DNA of 64,000 bases from Sepioteuthis lessoniana (Eukaryota; Mollusca; Cephalopoda; Myopsida; Loliginidae): assembly GCA_963585895.1 (NCBI GenBank), contig OY757915.1, positions 93,030,836 to 93,094,835 of the forward strand, in the 5' to 3' direction. Shown here piece after piece: positions 44,018 to 54,569 of this stretch (positions are counted from its first letter, which is position 1; every line of letters starts with the position of its first letter). The notes below the pieces were generated by a model. The model ran no database searches. It worked only from the letters and a program-made list of their open reading frames with translations, and was not told the DNA's origin. Both the position numbers and the translations under genes were made by a program.

Positions 44018-44379
44018 CCTTCATCATGTCGTACCGCTAGCACGGATACTCCAGACCCTCTCTCGCCACTTCTCCCTATCATTCATCGCCTCTGTCAGGT
44101 CTTCAGGGTTACATCCCGTATCCTCACACAGCTGCTGTATGTATGTTCTAGCTGGTCTTCCTGCTTTTGCTCGGTCATATTTGGGGGTCCATACGAGTAC
44201 ATCACTTATGAGCTCTTCCCTGCTCCTCCAGCAGTGTCAATATTGCTTGCAACATTCTTGTGTAGTTGCCGTCTAGCTTCTTCTCCAGCCGTTTTGTTCG
44301 CGTCCAAATGGTGCATCCATACAGCAGTATCGACATGACCGCTGCCTGGAAGAAACTGCGTTTCATTTTATCGGTCAAT
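44018..44379 (-). pseudogene. RTE-like LINE fragment with internal deletion
   Basis: Minus strand holds the MKRSFFQAAVMSILLYGC block and the LEKKLDGNYTRMLQAI block, then after a deletion the EELISDVLVWTPKYDRAKA and GRPARTYIQQLCEDTG blocks. The complement of the LINE 3' end, CATCATGTCGTACCGCTAGC, is at the left edge. Only a short (CAT) tail remains. Confidence 0.8.
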
Positions 44380-44404
44380 TATATATATATATATATATAT
44401 ATAT
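44380..44404. repeat. (TA)n microsatellite
   Basis: Short TA run between LINE and SINE-C. Confidence 0.9.
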
Positions 44405-44595
44405 TTCCAAAGATTAAAGAAATTATACTTGATGCCTCCTTGTTTAACACTCAGCAATACAAGGTAGGGATCAAGGGTAAAGTGGAGCAATCCAGAGAAA
44501 GGAGTAGCGCCCTCCCCTACACATCGGTGTAGTAGCTATCGAAAAGGGGGTCTTCGGGTCACCCTCGACTAATATCGCCAACTTCACTTACTTTA
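44405..44595 (+). mobile_element. SINE-C, 5'-truncated
   Basis: Begins CCAAAGATTAAAGAAATTAT and continues with the standard body (GATGCCTCCTTGTTTAAC, GTGGAGCAATCCAGAG, TCACCCTCGACTAATATCGC). No head. Confidence 0.8.
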
Positions 44596-44597
44596 CA

Positions 44598-44598
<1 letters not shown>

Positions 44599-44658
<60 letters not shown>
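44599..44658. repeat. (TA)n(TG)n microsatellite
   Basis: Direct dinucleotide runs. Confidence 0.95.
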
Positions 44659-44659
<1 letters not shown>

Positions 44660-44836
44660 TTGATCAGATATATAAGGAATATAAAAAAGTGCCCGACACC
44701 ACCAAAATTAATCAAGTTTGAGAAACGATCTGCAGTGTTAAAAGATGAGGTGAATAAATGAAATACCACAGACATTTCGTGATTTTAAGTCGTTATCATC
44801 TTAGTCAGGCTAAGAATTTTTAGCCCCGTTTCATAG

Positions 44837-44904
44837 ATAGATAGATTGATAGATCTATGAAACGTGGCCGATATAGACGGATAGATAGATAGATAGATAG
44901 ATAT
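44837..44904. repeat. (GATA)n microsatellite pair
   Basis: Two GATA runs separated by a short spacer. Surrounding 44,660-45,130 is otherwise unassigned. Confidence 0.9.
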
Positions 44905-45139
44905 TGCAGCTAATTTGTTCCAAATTTTACCTGAGCGTTTTAAATACTAAATTGTTCAAAGGCTTATAATGATTTTCGATGCAATTTGTTCCAAACTGGA
45001 CAAGAAAATGATGATAGTGTTTTATTTCTTCCTAATGTCACGTGTGAGTAGAAGTTGTGTGGCATCCAAAACTTATGCAAAAACGTTCAGAAAAAAAAAA
45101 AAAAAAGAAAATTGCATACAATTTGAAAAAGCTGAATTT

Positions 45140-45360
45140 GTTGATAAAACGTTCACCAATGGTCCGGGAGACAGTGTTAATTTACTCAGCTTTTTTGCTT
45201 AGATGTAGCACAAGGCCGCATGAATGGGACACCCGATGAGAATCGAACTCACTCGTGTAGGTTTGCTAGACTACCTTGCTAACCATTACACCACTCGAGG
45301 TGCCCTATGATCCGGGAGACTGTGGTTTAATCCTGGATCGTGTCATACCAAAGATTATTC
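45140..45360 (+). mobile_element. SINE-C head interrupted by SINE-B2
   Basis: GTTCACCAATGGTCCGGG (SINE-C head) is broken at 45,177 and resumes at 45,311 with TCCGGGAGACTGTGG, TTTAATCCTGG and CGTGTCATACCAAAG. Confidence 0.8.
45177..45310 (-). mobile_element. SINE-B2 with 14-bp target duplication
   Basis: Flanks TCCGGGAGACAGTG (45,163-45,176) and TCCGGGAGACTGTG (45,311-45,324) differ at one base. The insert has B-box complement GAGAATCGAACTCACTCG and A-box complement CTAACCATTACACCA. Confidence 0.88.
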
Positions 45361-45429
45361 CATACATTCACCTCATTCAGAATATTTTTGTCTCCTGACT
45401 CAACTATTTTATTATATTTACTCCTTTAT

Positions 45430-46190
45430 TCTCGTCTTTGCTGGTGTTTTTTCACCGAAGCCTAAGGGATAGCAAGATTCCTTGGGTCCCCAGGGCTCTT
45501 CTCAGTATTCTAACCAATCTTTAAAGGACTGTGTTCTGTATAGTGTCGATCCTTCCTCTGATCTCAAGTTCTTCTTGTCTTTTTTCCCTAAGTCTTTAGG
45601 AACTGTTCCTAGAGCTCTTACTAAAATCGGTCACCTTCATCTTCCATATTTTTTTCAGTTATTCGTCAGTCTTTTTGCTTCTTGTCTTTTTTCCCTAAGT
45701 CGATAGGAACTGTTCCTCGAGCTCTTACTAAAATCGGTCACCTTCATCTTCCATATTTTTTTCAGTTATTTGTCTATCTTTTTGCTTTATTATATTTTCA
45801 CGCTGTTGTTCGCCGCAACATCAAAATCCTCAGGATATCAAGGTTTTTTTTCTTGTTAATTAACACAAGGTCTGGTCTTCTACCGGAATTAAGTGATCCA
45901 TTTATATCGCACAATCTTACTGAATTTTATGTCTCATCCATTAGAACGTATTCTGTCTTGTGCATATACTATTTAGTTATATAGCCTGATTTTAGTTTTT
46001 TGCACAGTTCTCAGCAGATCACCTTTCCCACCCAGTCGTGCTTTTTGTGCTTGTTTATCGCATTCGCTTATGTGATTAACTGTTCTATGTCTCTGTTTAC
46101 ATGTCCAACACTTGTTCATATGTATATTATCAATTTTCTCCTTGATAACTTTAGTATTTATGGTATTATCTTATTGTTAAAAGAGATTTA
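45430..46190 (-). pseudogene. Retroelement C-terminus (zinc finger to C-terminal block), frame-broken
   Basis: Read on the minus strand from 46,190, the finger CWTCKQRHRTVNHISEC (C-x2-C-x8-H-x4-C) comes first. The region aligned with the family's nuclease follows, where the RRPDL site is destroyed (CAIYMDHLIPVEDQTLC). Next is KKIWKMKVTDF, or in the next frame PILVRALGTVPKDLGKK, and then ELEIRGRIDTIQNTVL and RLVRILRRALGTQ. This is the same family order as 21.44-22.17 kb. A 107-bp segment around PILVRA.GTVP is tandemly duplicated (45,571 and 45,678). Multiple stops. Confidence 0.72.
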
Positions 46191-46224
46191 TTTTCTTTCT
46201 TAAAGCTAATTATGATTTTTTTTC

Positions 46225-46600
46225 ATTTGAGAGTTTTAATCCCAGCGTCAGCTGATGGTTTCCCACTGGGGTCTAAGTGACAGCAAGTCTCCTCATGTCT
46301 CCGGGACTCTTCTTAGTATTCTGAACGATATCAACAATGCTGTAGTTTGGATGGTCTCAATCTTATTTCCGCGTTCTCTCGTCCCTATTTCAATTCAGTG
46401 GTGACTGTACCCAGTGCGCCAATTACAACTGATATCACTGCCACTTTATTTTTCAATCATTATTATAACTATTTAACAGTTTACGAGTTTTTCTCACAAG
46501 TCGCAGCTAGTGTCTTTTTAAGTGTCTTGATTTGCAAATCTGTTAATCTTTCCAGAACTCTGCCCAGTATTCCACTTGATCTCAGCACTGTAGTGATCTA
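46225..46600 (-). pseudogene. Second retroelement C-terminal fragment
   Basis: Minus strand reads VAVISVVIGALGTVTTELK and AEIRLRPSKLQHC, followed by the post-stop 3' sequence matching the copy next door (CTGTCACTTAGACCCC). It shows the VIGALGT block more cleanly than the neighbouring copy. Truncated upstream. Confidence 0.7.
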
Positions 46601-46715
46601 GATTGTCTTGATTATTTTTCTTATGTCCAGTTCTCCCAGTCTATATTCCAGGTTCTTTAAAACCATAAGTTAAAACTATGGGTTCCTGAAACGATTATTT
46701 ATCCAAACCCACTTT

Positions 46716-47770
46716 GCCCAGTCGGCTGGGGCTGTAGAATACACTGACTGCTTCTCTGCAGAGAGGTAAGACCACCCCAGTGAGTGTCCTAGATATGACA
46801 CTAAACAATCTGATGGTGAGGTTCCAGTGATGCTGGAACTTTGGGGGATGCAGAGCTCCCCTTCATTGCCATTGCTCCCAGGTCCACTCAAACCCGGGGT
46901 GGTAGCACCTGAGAGGGCCCTATCTATGGGTTAAGTAGAACTAGCGGCATACTTATGCGAAACAGAATTGTTTGACTAAACTGAATAGCTTGAAATAGAA
47001 ATGTATTTGACAATTAAATCGTACTTAGATTTAAATTGCGTGCTTACGCTAAACTGAATTATTTAAAAATCGAACTATTTTTGACATTGAAACACTAAAC
47101 TGATTTGCTTAATATAAAACTGTTTTGACATTTGGCTGTGTGTAAAGAAAATATGTACTTATACTAAACTGAATTAGCTGAATTAGAATTGTTTGACTAA
47201 ACTGAACAGCTTGAAATAGAGAAGTTTTCGACAATTAAACTGTACTTACATTTAAACTGCGTACTTATCCTAAACTGAATTGTTTGGAATGGAACTGTTT
47301 TTTACATTTAAATTGTACTAACACTTCACTGATTTGTTTGATATAGAACTGTTTTGGCATTTAACTAAAATCTGTACTTACACTGAACTTAATTAGCTGA
47401 ATCAGAACTGATTGACGAAGCTGAATAGATTGAAATAGAAATGTCTTTGACAATTAAACTGTGTCCTCATGCTAAGCTGAATTGTTTGAAATAGAACTCA
47501 TTATTTACATAGAAATGGACTTAGCGTTAAATGACCTACAAAGGTTGATACTATTTACCAACCCCTCCGCTCGGGCAGGATATGACACAAGGTCAATTTT
47601 TAAGCGGAGTTTAACAGGTTTGAATTCAGAGTTTTCCTTCTCCTAGACTAGTTGCCTAACCAAGGCTGAAGAACCTAGTCTGTCCTACTATTTACCCATA
47701 GCTGGAGGGAGAATAATTGGATTCATACCTTTCCCAAAGGTTGATATGCCATGAAGCCCAACCAACCAAT
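46716..47770 (+). mobile_element. Long SINE-A with expanded minisatellite, split by SINE-B
   Basis: Head GCCCAGTCGGCTGGGGC, body CTGAGAGGGCCCTATCTATG, then about 600 bp of internal units (the largest expansion here). The tail is interrupted at 47,551 and resumes with TTGATATGCCATGAAGCCC and CAACCAACC. Confidence 0.85.
47551..47734 (-). mobile_element. SINE-B, 5'-truncated, 12-bp target duplication
   Basis: CAAAGGTTGATA at 47,539-47,550 and 47,735-47,746. The insert begins CTATTTACCAACCCCTCCGC and ends GATTCATACCTTTCC. The tRNA-like head is absent. Confidence 0.9.
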
Positions 47771-47944
47771 CATCCAATGAAATCCACTGCCATTGGCAGT
47801 ATGCGTCGCAAGGTCATTTTCTAAGCGAAGTACAGCTGGTTTGAATCCAGAGGTTTCCTTCTCCTAGACCTGTTGCTGTACCAAGCCTAAAGAGCCCAGT
47901 TTACTTGACATTTTAACCATTGCTGGCCGGAAACAGAAGTCGAA
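47771..47944. mobile_element. SINE-B-like diverged fragment
   Basis: GCGTCGCAAGGTCATTTTCT and TTGAATCCAGAGGTTTCC keep SINE-B word order (minus strand). Confidence 0.5.
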
Positions 47945-48980
47945 TACCTACGAGGCCAGAATGTGACACAAGGTTAGTTTACTGTGTGTGCTCCGCAGGA
48001 AGCAAGCCTCCAACAGCATGGTTTTAATAATCACTTAGATTTTTTAGGTATTCCGGGTCACCTCATGCACCGGACTATAAACCGAGCTCTTATTCCTTTT
48101 AGGCGAGAGGGTAAGAACTGCCCTGGGCAAAGTCTCCCTGGAACGAATCTGTTTCTTATTGTATGTGCCTCGAGAGCCGAAAGGCCGAGAAGCTTTTTAT
48201 CCATTTCTCTACATGACCAGAATTACGCATAAGGTTAGTTTATTGTGGAGTGTCTTTCAGGAAGCTTGACTGCCACAGGGCGGTTTTAAACCTACTTATG
48301 TTCCGATGTCATTGCCCTTCAGGAGCTCATTGGGCACCAGGCAATAAATTAAATCCTGAGCTCTTTTAGACAAAGAACAAGTAATGCCTGGAAATAAAAA
48401 CCCTGGAACTAAGCTTTCAATTATTTTATGTGCCTTCCGAGCCGAAAGGTTGAGAAGCGGTATTTGTTGCCTGGCCCACCTAACGGGCAAGTATGGCACA
48501 AGGCCTTTTTTATGGTGGGTCCGGGTGCAGGGCCATAGCCCACACGCATCCGGCAGTTTCCAAAAATGCCCTCGGCCCCGTCGGCATTCCCCTTATTAGG
48601 GGCGCCTCAGGCGCCGGGCGATAAACCCAACCCTCCCGAAGGAGGTAAAAGCCTGGGGGGAAGGCCCCCTAAGACCGAAGAATAAAAAAACTTCTCGCTG
48701 GCAAAAAGGCCGAGAAGCGGTATTTGTTGCCTGTACCACCAAACGGGCAAGTATGGCACAAGGCCTTTTTTTTTGGTGGGTCCGAGTGCAGGGCCGTAGC
48801 CCACACGCATCCGGCAGTTTCCAAAAATGCCCTCGGCCCCGTCGGCATTCCCCTTATTAGGGGCGCCTCAGGCGCCGGGCGATAAACCCAACCCTCCCGA
48901 AGGAGGTAAAAGCCTGGGGGGAAGGCCCCCTGAGACCGAAGGATAAAAAAACTTCTCGCTGGCCAAAAGGCCGAGAAGCG
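47945..48980 (+). repeat. GC-rich array, B units 1-4
   Basis: B3 (48,461-48,720) and B4 (48,721-48,981) are near-identical 260-bp units. Shared words include GGGCAAGTATGGCACAAGGC, CCCCGTCGGCATTCCCC, TTAGGGGCGCCTCAGGCGCC, and AACTTCTCGCTGGC with GGCCGAGAAGC. B2 (about 48,203-48,460) and B1 (about 47,945-48,202) are strongly diverged forms with the same landmarks (GAGCCGAAAGG, GAGAAGC, CACAAGGTTAGTTTA). No coding potential was identified. Confidence 0.88.
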
Positions 48981-48993
48981 ATATTTGTCGTTG

Positions 48994-50566
48994 CCTCCCA
49001 CCAGACACGACTTGACACAAGGTCAAAAGCCCGAAGGCCGATTAAAGTGGGGATAAAGTGGAGGGGAAGGTCGGGAACGAGCCGAGACTCGAACCCTGCT
49101 AGTCATTGACCCACTAAGTGCAATGTGGATCTAATGAGTCAAGCCGTTTCACGGACCTAAATCTAGGTCCGGGCACGTATGCCTGCATATAGCTTAAACT
49201 AGACCGTGAGGTCTAGTGCTATACAAGGCGTGCAAAACGGATCTGAGAAAGCAGCTCGCCCACCCGAAGGTTGCCCAGCCGAAGCTGGGGGCCTATTCGG
49301 CCCCGAGTCTGCTCTTGGTTTCGATCACCCATGCAGCACGAATGCCAGACACCCCAGCCAAAAGGCCAAGAAGCAATATTTGTCGTTGCCTCCCACCAGA
49401 CACGACTTGACACAAGGTCAAAAGCCCGAAGGCCTATTAAAGTGGGGATAAAGGGGAGGGGAAGATCGGGAACGAGCCGAGACTCGAACCCTGCTAGTCA
49501 TTGACCCACTAAGTGCAATGTGGATCTAATGAGTCAAGCCGTTTCACGGACCTAAATCTAGGTCCGGGCACGTATGCCTGCATATAGCTTAAACTAGACC
49601 GTGAGGTTTAGTGCTATACAAGGCGTGCAAAACGGATCTGAGAAAGCAGCTCGCCCACCCGAAGGTTGCCCAGCCGAAGCTGGGGGCCTATTCGGCCCCG
49701 AGTCTGCTCTTGGTTTCGATCACCCATCCAGCACGAATGCCAGACACCCCAGCCAAAAGGCCGAGAAGCGATATTTGTCGTTGCCGATATTTGTCGCTGC
49801 CTCCCACCAGACACGACTTGACACAAGGTCAAAAGCCCGAAGGCCGATTAAAGTGGGGATAAAGGGGAGGGGAAGGTCGGGAACGAGCCGAGACTCGAAC
49901 CCTGCTAGTCATTGACCCACTAAGTGCAATGTGGATCTAATGAGTCAAGCCGTTTCACGGACCTAAATCTAGGTCCGGGCACGTATGCCTGCATATAGCT
50001 TAAACTAGACCATGAGGTCTAGTGCTATACAAGGCGTGCAAAACGGATCTGAGAAAGCAGCTCGCCCACCCGAAGGTTGCCCAGCCGAAGCTGGGGGCCT
50101 ATTCGGCCCCGAGTCTGCTTTTGGTTTCGATCACCCATCCGGCATGAATGCCAGACGGCCCAGTCAAAAGGCCGAGAAGCGATATTTGTCGTTGCCTCCC
50201 ACCAGACACGACTTGACACAAGGTCAAAAGCCCGAAGGCCGATTAAAGTGGGGATAAAGTGGAGGGGAAGGTCGGGAACGAGCCGAGACTTGAACCCTGC
50301 TAGTCATTGACCCACTAAGTGCAATGTGGATCTAATGAGTCAAGCCGTATCACGGACCTAAATCTAGGTCCGGGCACGTATGCCTGCATATAGCTTAAAC
50401 TAGACCGTGAGGTCTAGTGCTATACAAAGCGTGCAAAACGGATCTGAGAAAGCAGCTCGCCCACCCGAAGGTTGCCCAGCCGAAACTGGGGGCCTATTCG
50501 GCCCCGAGTCTGCTCTTGGTTTCGATCACCCATCCGGCACGAATGCCAGACGGCCCAGCCAAAAGG
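48994..50566 (+). repeat. GC-rich array, four A units of 395 bp
   Basis: Units begin CCTCCCACCAGACACGAC at 48,994, 49,389, 49,800 and 50,195. The period is 395; one unit is 411 because of a 16-bp local duplication (CGATATTTGTCGTTGC). Copies differ at only a few positions. Each contains on the minus strand a B-box-like GGGTTCGAGTCTCGG, plus CACTTAGTGGGTCAATGAC upstream. Each also has a palindromic GACCTAAATCTAGGTC and the hairpin TAGACCGTGAGGTCTAG. Confidence 0.95.
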
Positions 50567-50837
50567 CCGAGAAGCGGTATTTGTTGCCTGCCCCACCAAA
50601 CGGGCAAGTATGGCACAAGGCCTTTTTTATGGTTGGTCCGGGTGCAGGGCCGTAGCCCACACGCATCCAGCAGTTGCCAAAAATGCCCTCGGCCCCGTCG
50701 GCATTCCCCTTATTAGGGGCGCCTCAGGCGCCGGGCGATAAACCCAACCCTCCCGAAGGAGGTAAAAGCCTGGGGGGAAGGCCCCCTGAGACCGAAGGAT
50801 AAAAAAACTTCTCGCTGGCCAAAAGGCCGAGAAGCGA
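50567..50837 (+). repeat. GC-rich array, terminal B unit
   Basis: A fifth B unit, nearly identical to B3/B4, immediately follows the last A unit. The array ends abruptly after GGCCGAGAAGCGA at about 50,838, where AT-rich DNA resumes. Confidence 0.93.
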
Positions 50838-51522
50838 TCAGAGAAGTTAACAGCATACGTTATAAATGCAAGGTGCAAATATATGCAGAGTTTAATATGT
50901 GCGAAAGGAAAACTAATTTGCCTAAGATATCAGTTACAAAACTTTGGTCTTTAGACTGATTTAACTTCTGAATACGCAGTGAAGCTCTACTCTGCCATGG
51001 CCATTTTAAGAATGAGTGAAATTTTTCAACATCTATATTGGTTTATGTAGCCCGTGGGTTAAACTGTAAGTCAAAAATCAGGTTTTTGAAATTTTCGGCT
51101 TGGCTAAGATTTTCGCAATGACATACATAAACTTAAAAACTTCGATGTAGCATTATGATTTCTTTCGTGACAGTAATCCATAATGATACCAATGCTTCTA
51201 TTTCCATTCTAATTAGTATTTCATAGTAATCTCAGTAATACTGAGAATTCTAATGGCAAAATGTTATATCGAGAATTCAAATAATTAAAAAACAAATTTA
51301 AACACAAATCTCAGTTTTATTAACCAGTTGCTAATTGGTTTGTTTTTGTTTGGTTTAATTGTTTAACGGCATATCGACTACTTATGGGTTATGCGATGTT
51401 GAAATGAAATGAAATTTTTTATTGTAATAAATGTTCCAATTACTTTTTTAATCCTACATTTAAATTTTTTTTTCAGAAAATCATTTATTTACACATAATT
51501 TCAAGCACTAATATCCACTACT
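50838..51522. other. Unassigned AT-rich sequence
   Basis: Contains a weak SINE-A-tail-like stretch near 51,340-51,400 (GGTTTAATTGTTTAACGGC). Otherwise nothing. Confidence 0.4.
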
Positions 51523-52200
51523 AATTCATCATCATCATCATCATCATGTCGTGCCGCTAGCACGGATATCCCTGATCCTCTCTCGCCACTCCTCCCAATC
51601 GTTCATCGCTTCTTATAGGGTTACTTCCCGTATCCTCACAGAGCTGTAGTATGTAGGTTCGAGCTGGTTGTCCTGCTTTTGCTCGGTCATATGAGGGGGT
51701 CCATAGGAGAACATCACTTATGAGCTCGTCCCTGCTTCTCCAGCAATGTCCTGCATGTCTGGTTCGTCTAACTTTGATAGTTTTCGTGATGGGAGGTAGG
51801 TGGCCGTATAGTTGGGGCTTTGTGGGGTGTTACCTCCAGGACTTGCTCGCAGGAAGGAAGAACGAAAGAAACACAGCATTCTTGTGTAGTTGCCCTCAAA
51901 CTTTTTCTCCATACGTTTTGTTAGCGTTCATGTAGTGCATCCATATAGCAGTATCGACACGACCGCTGTTTAGAAGAAACTGCGTTTCATTTTATCGGTC
52001 AGGTCTGATTTCCATATAACCGATATCCTATCGATAGCTGTCCATGCTTTTGTTAGCCGCGTGTCGATGTCATTTCGGTTGATGAGACACTGCTTCCTAG
52101 GTAGGTGAACTTGTCAACAAGTTTCTGAGAGTTACCGCCTAATATGGAAATGTCGCCTGTTTGATTAAAGCTACCGCCTTGTGTGGAAATGTCGCCTGTT
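51523..52200 (-). pseudogene. RTE-like LINE fragment, longest copy
   Basis: Read on the minus strand: VDKFTYLGSSVSSTE, DIDTRLTKAWTAIDRISVIW, KSDLTDKMKRSFF, then a stop and AVVSILLYGC. The frame is broken into MEKKFEGNYTRMLCFF, SKLDEPDMQDIAGEAGTSS and the terminal WREWRERI-like end, with (CAT)n at 51,527-51,546 as read on the plus strand. It extends further 5' into the RT thumb than the other four copies. At about 52,135-52,200 a 32-33 bp word (GGAAATGTCGCCTGTTT) is duplicated. Confidence 0.82.
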
Positions 52201-52350
52201 TAAACGGCTCTATTTGACTAAAAGATGCGACCCTAATTAATAATGCTACGCCTAATCAAAGCAAATATGTGAGAATTGACAAAGAAGTGGTATTCCACTC
52301 TACCCAAAGCTCAAGAGCTGGTAACTCACCACCGGATTAGCAGAATCAGC
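52201..52350 (-). mobile_element. SINE-A body fragment, diverged
   Basis: GGCTCTATTTGACTAAAAG then CTACCCAAAGCTCAAGAGC and ACTCACCACCGGATTAG match the minus-strand body order. Confidence 0.6.
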
Positions 52351-52700
52351 TGTGTCTTTAAAATAAACCGACTGCATTTCTGCAGAGGGGTAAGACCTCC
52401 ATCCCCAACGAGTGTCCTGATATAACATTAAACCATCTGATGATGAGGTACCAGTCCTGGAGCTTTGAGGAATATGGAGTACTCCTTCATTGCCATTGCT
52501 TCTAGATCCACTCTGACTCGGAGTGGTAGGACCTGATAGGGTCCTATCTATGGATCAAGTAGAATTGTCTGACACTTAAACTGCGTGCAAACAAATGACT
52601 TATGTTCAATCGAATTGCCAGAAATAGTACTCTTTGACCATTTAACATTGTTTAAATAATTAACTGTGGTTTAGTTGAATTGTTAGTGATACATTGTAAT
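52351..52700 (+). mobile_element. SINE-A copy
   Basis: AAATAAACCGACTGCATTTC (head), body TGATAGGGTCCTATCTATGG, and a few internal units. It forms an inverted pair with the preceding fragment. Confidence 0.72.
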
Positions 52701-52739
52701 ACGAGGAATAATTTGTCAGTGTGCTAATGAATGAGTAAA

Positions 52740-52940
52740 GTTGAACATAATTATTTGAGTTGATTAGGAATACTTGAAACCCTATAACTGTGCGCCTTTA
52801 TTGAGTTGTTAGTATTACATAGCGATACTTGAAAACATTTAACTGTGTGCAAATAAAACTATTTATGTTAGAAATATTTGAAACTAGAACTATTCATGTT
52901 AGAATATTTGAAATCATTTAACTGGGAAAACATATGTAGG
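52740..52940 (+). mobile_element. SINE-D units
   Basis: AGGAATACTTGAAACCC and similar words recur three to four times. Confidence 0.55.
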
Positions 52941-53113
52941 TTAATAGAATAGTTATTTAATTCTTAATTTTTTTTATCTATTAGTACTTTGCTTCCCTTG
53001 TCTTTTTTATCAACATTTTTAAAATACAATTTAACCCTCATGATATTTTAAGTTTAACGTGGGACAAATAGATTCTAAATTAAATCGAGATTGTTATTGC
53101 CTGTGTATTATTA

Positions 53114-53372
53114 AGTAAAGAAGTTGGCGACCGTAGTCGACCAGAAGGATCCCTTTTCAATAGCTACTACACCAAGATGTAAGGGAGGGCCCTACTCCTT
53201 TCCCTGGATTGCTCAACTTTATCCTTGATACGTACCTTATAATACTAAGTAAGGAGGTATCAAGTACCATTTTTAAAGTCTTTAATTATGACTCGACCTG
53301 GGATTAAAACCCCGTCTTCTGGACCATTAGCCAACACTCTACTCATTAGACAATGAGCAGGTTCCATGTATT
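53114..53372 (-). mobile_element. SINE-C copy
   Basis: Minus orientation, AAGTTGGCGACCGTAGTCG to CATTAGACAATGAGC. B-box complement GACCTGGGATTAAAACCC. Confidence 0.82.
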
Positions 53373-53760
53373 ATATAGAATTTTTTTAAATACTTTATGA
53401 TTAAGAATCAAAATTCGTCCGAATAAATAAGATTAAGTTGTTGATATTTTAATCACTATAAATCAATATTTTAGAAAATATTTTTATTAAAAGACTAAGG
53501 GTAAAAGATTAAATTTATTTATGAATATATTTCAGTCCTTTTCTGCATATCAATTGTCCAATGTAAACAATAATATTAAATTGTTTTATATTATTAACCA
53601 CTTTGGGTTACCCAAATATTTAATAAGAAATTTAACAGAATATAGTGTTATAGTACATGTGATTTAATCAAAAAACTATCCAAGTTTAAATTCATCATCT
53701 ATAATTCTAAATAGATAATTAAAAGAAAATTATCCAAGTAAAAAGGTAAAATAAAAAAAA

Positions 53761-53811
<51 letters not shown>

Positions 53812-54146
53812 CAAGTTCGTTGTTTTGCTGTATTTTGCTTAATTGCAACATACTTGATGAATTATCTGTCTTTAATAGCAGAAATTAATGAGATGGAAAC
53901 AAGTTTGGCACATGGCTCTATTTCTTAGAGCAAGCATTTATGACCAAATCTATAACCCGAGGGAGAATCCTTAATTTCAACTGCATGGGTCCATAAACGC
54001 TGCAAAGGTGTCTTGAACATTTATTTAATCCGATGAGCAATAAAACCGAAACATCCTCTTTCTTCTGACTAGTACACGCCAATAAAAATTCAGTTTAAAC
54101 AGCAACCGCTCCCCCAAATTTCAGCTTGTCATAGCCTCTGCGTATC
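53373..54146. other. Unassigned AT-rich sequence with (TA)n
   Basis: (TA)n at about 53,767-53,810. Otherwise no recognisable feature. Confidence 0.45.
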
Positions 54147-54325
54147 TATTGTTGTCTCAAAAGGCTGTCAAAATGCCGCTACCTTTTGCAACGACATATT
54201 TAAGCGAAAAATTATTTTCAGCACTTACCAATATGATGACTATATACGGATCTAGACTTGTGTAAAGTGAATTGCGTGAATCTTTGGGGAAAATATCAAC
54301 AAGAATACACAATTTGTACCAAGCA
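54147..54325 (+). repeat. 179-bp dispersed repeat, copy 1
   Basis: TATTGTTGTCTCAAAAGGC through TTTGTACCAAGCA. It matches 61,542-61,720 with two substitutions in 179 bp, by direct comparison. It lies about 90 bp left of the 32-bp satellite. No ORF or terminal repeats. Confidence 0.95.
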
Positions 54326-54569
54326 AGGCAAACACATCCCTCTCACTAAATTTCATTTTTCAGTGCAAATATTGGATGTAATTTTTAACAACATTTTTGA
54401 TGAATTTCAACTTCATTTATGTAGAGGTACACCAGAATTCATTTCTGTTTATATGGCGGTAAACCAGAGTTTATTTTTGTTTATATAGTGATAAACCAGA
54501 ATTTATTTCCGTTTATATAGTGATACATTATAATTTTTTTCTGTTGATATAGCAGTACACAAAAATTTC

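Noticed and set aside
49206..50741. Repeated frames of 64-104 codons in the GC-rich array (e.g. SEKAARPPEGCPAEAGGLFG)
   Set aside because: Open frames occur in several frames on both strands simply because the unit is GC-rich and repeated. No frame stays open through the units in a consistent way and no domain is recognisable.
47945..50837. Ribosomal DNA or bacterial contamination
   Set aside because: GC-rich, but no rRNA core motifs and no bacterial gene structure. A diverged copy sits inside typical host sequence at 25.5 kb.
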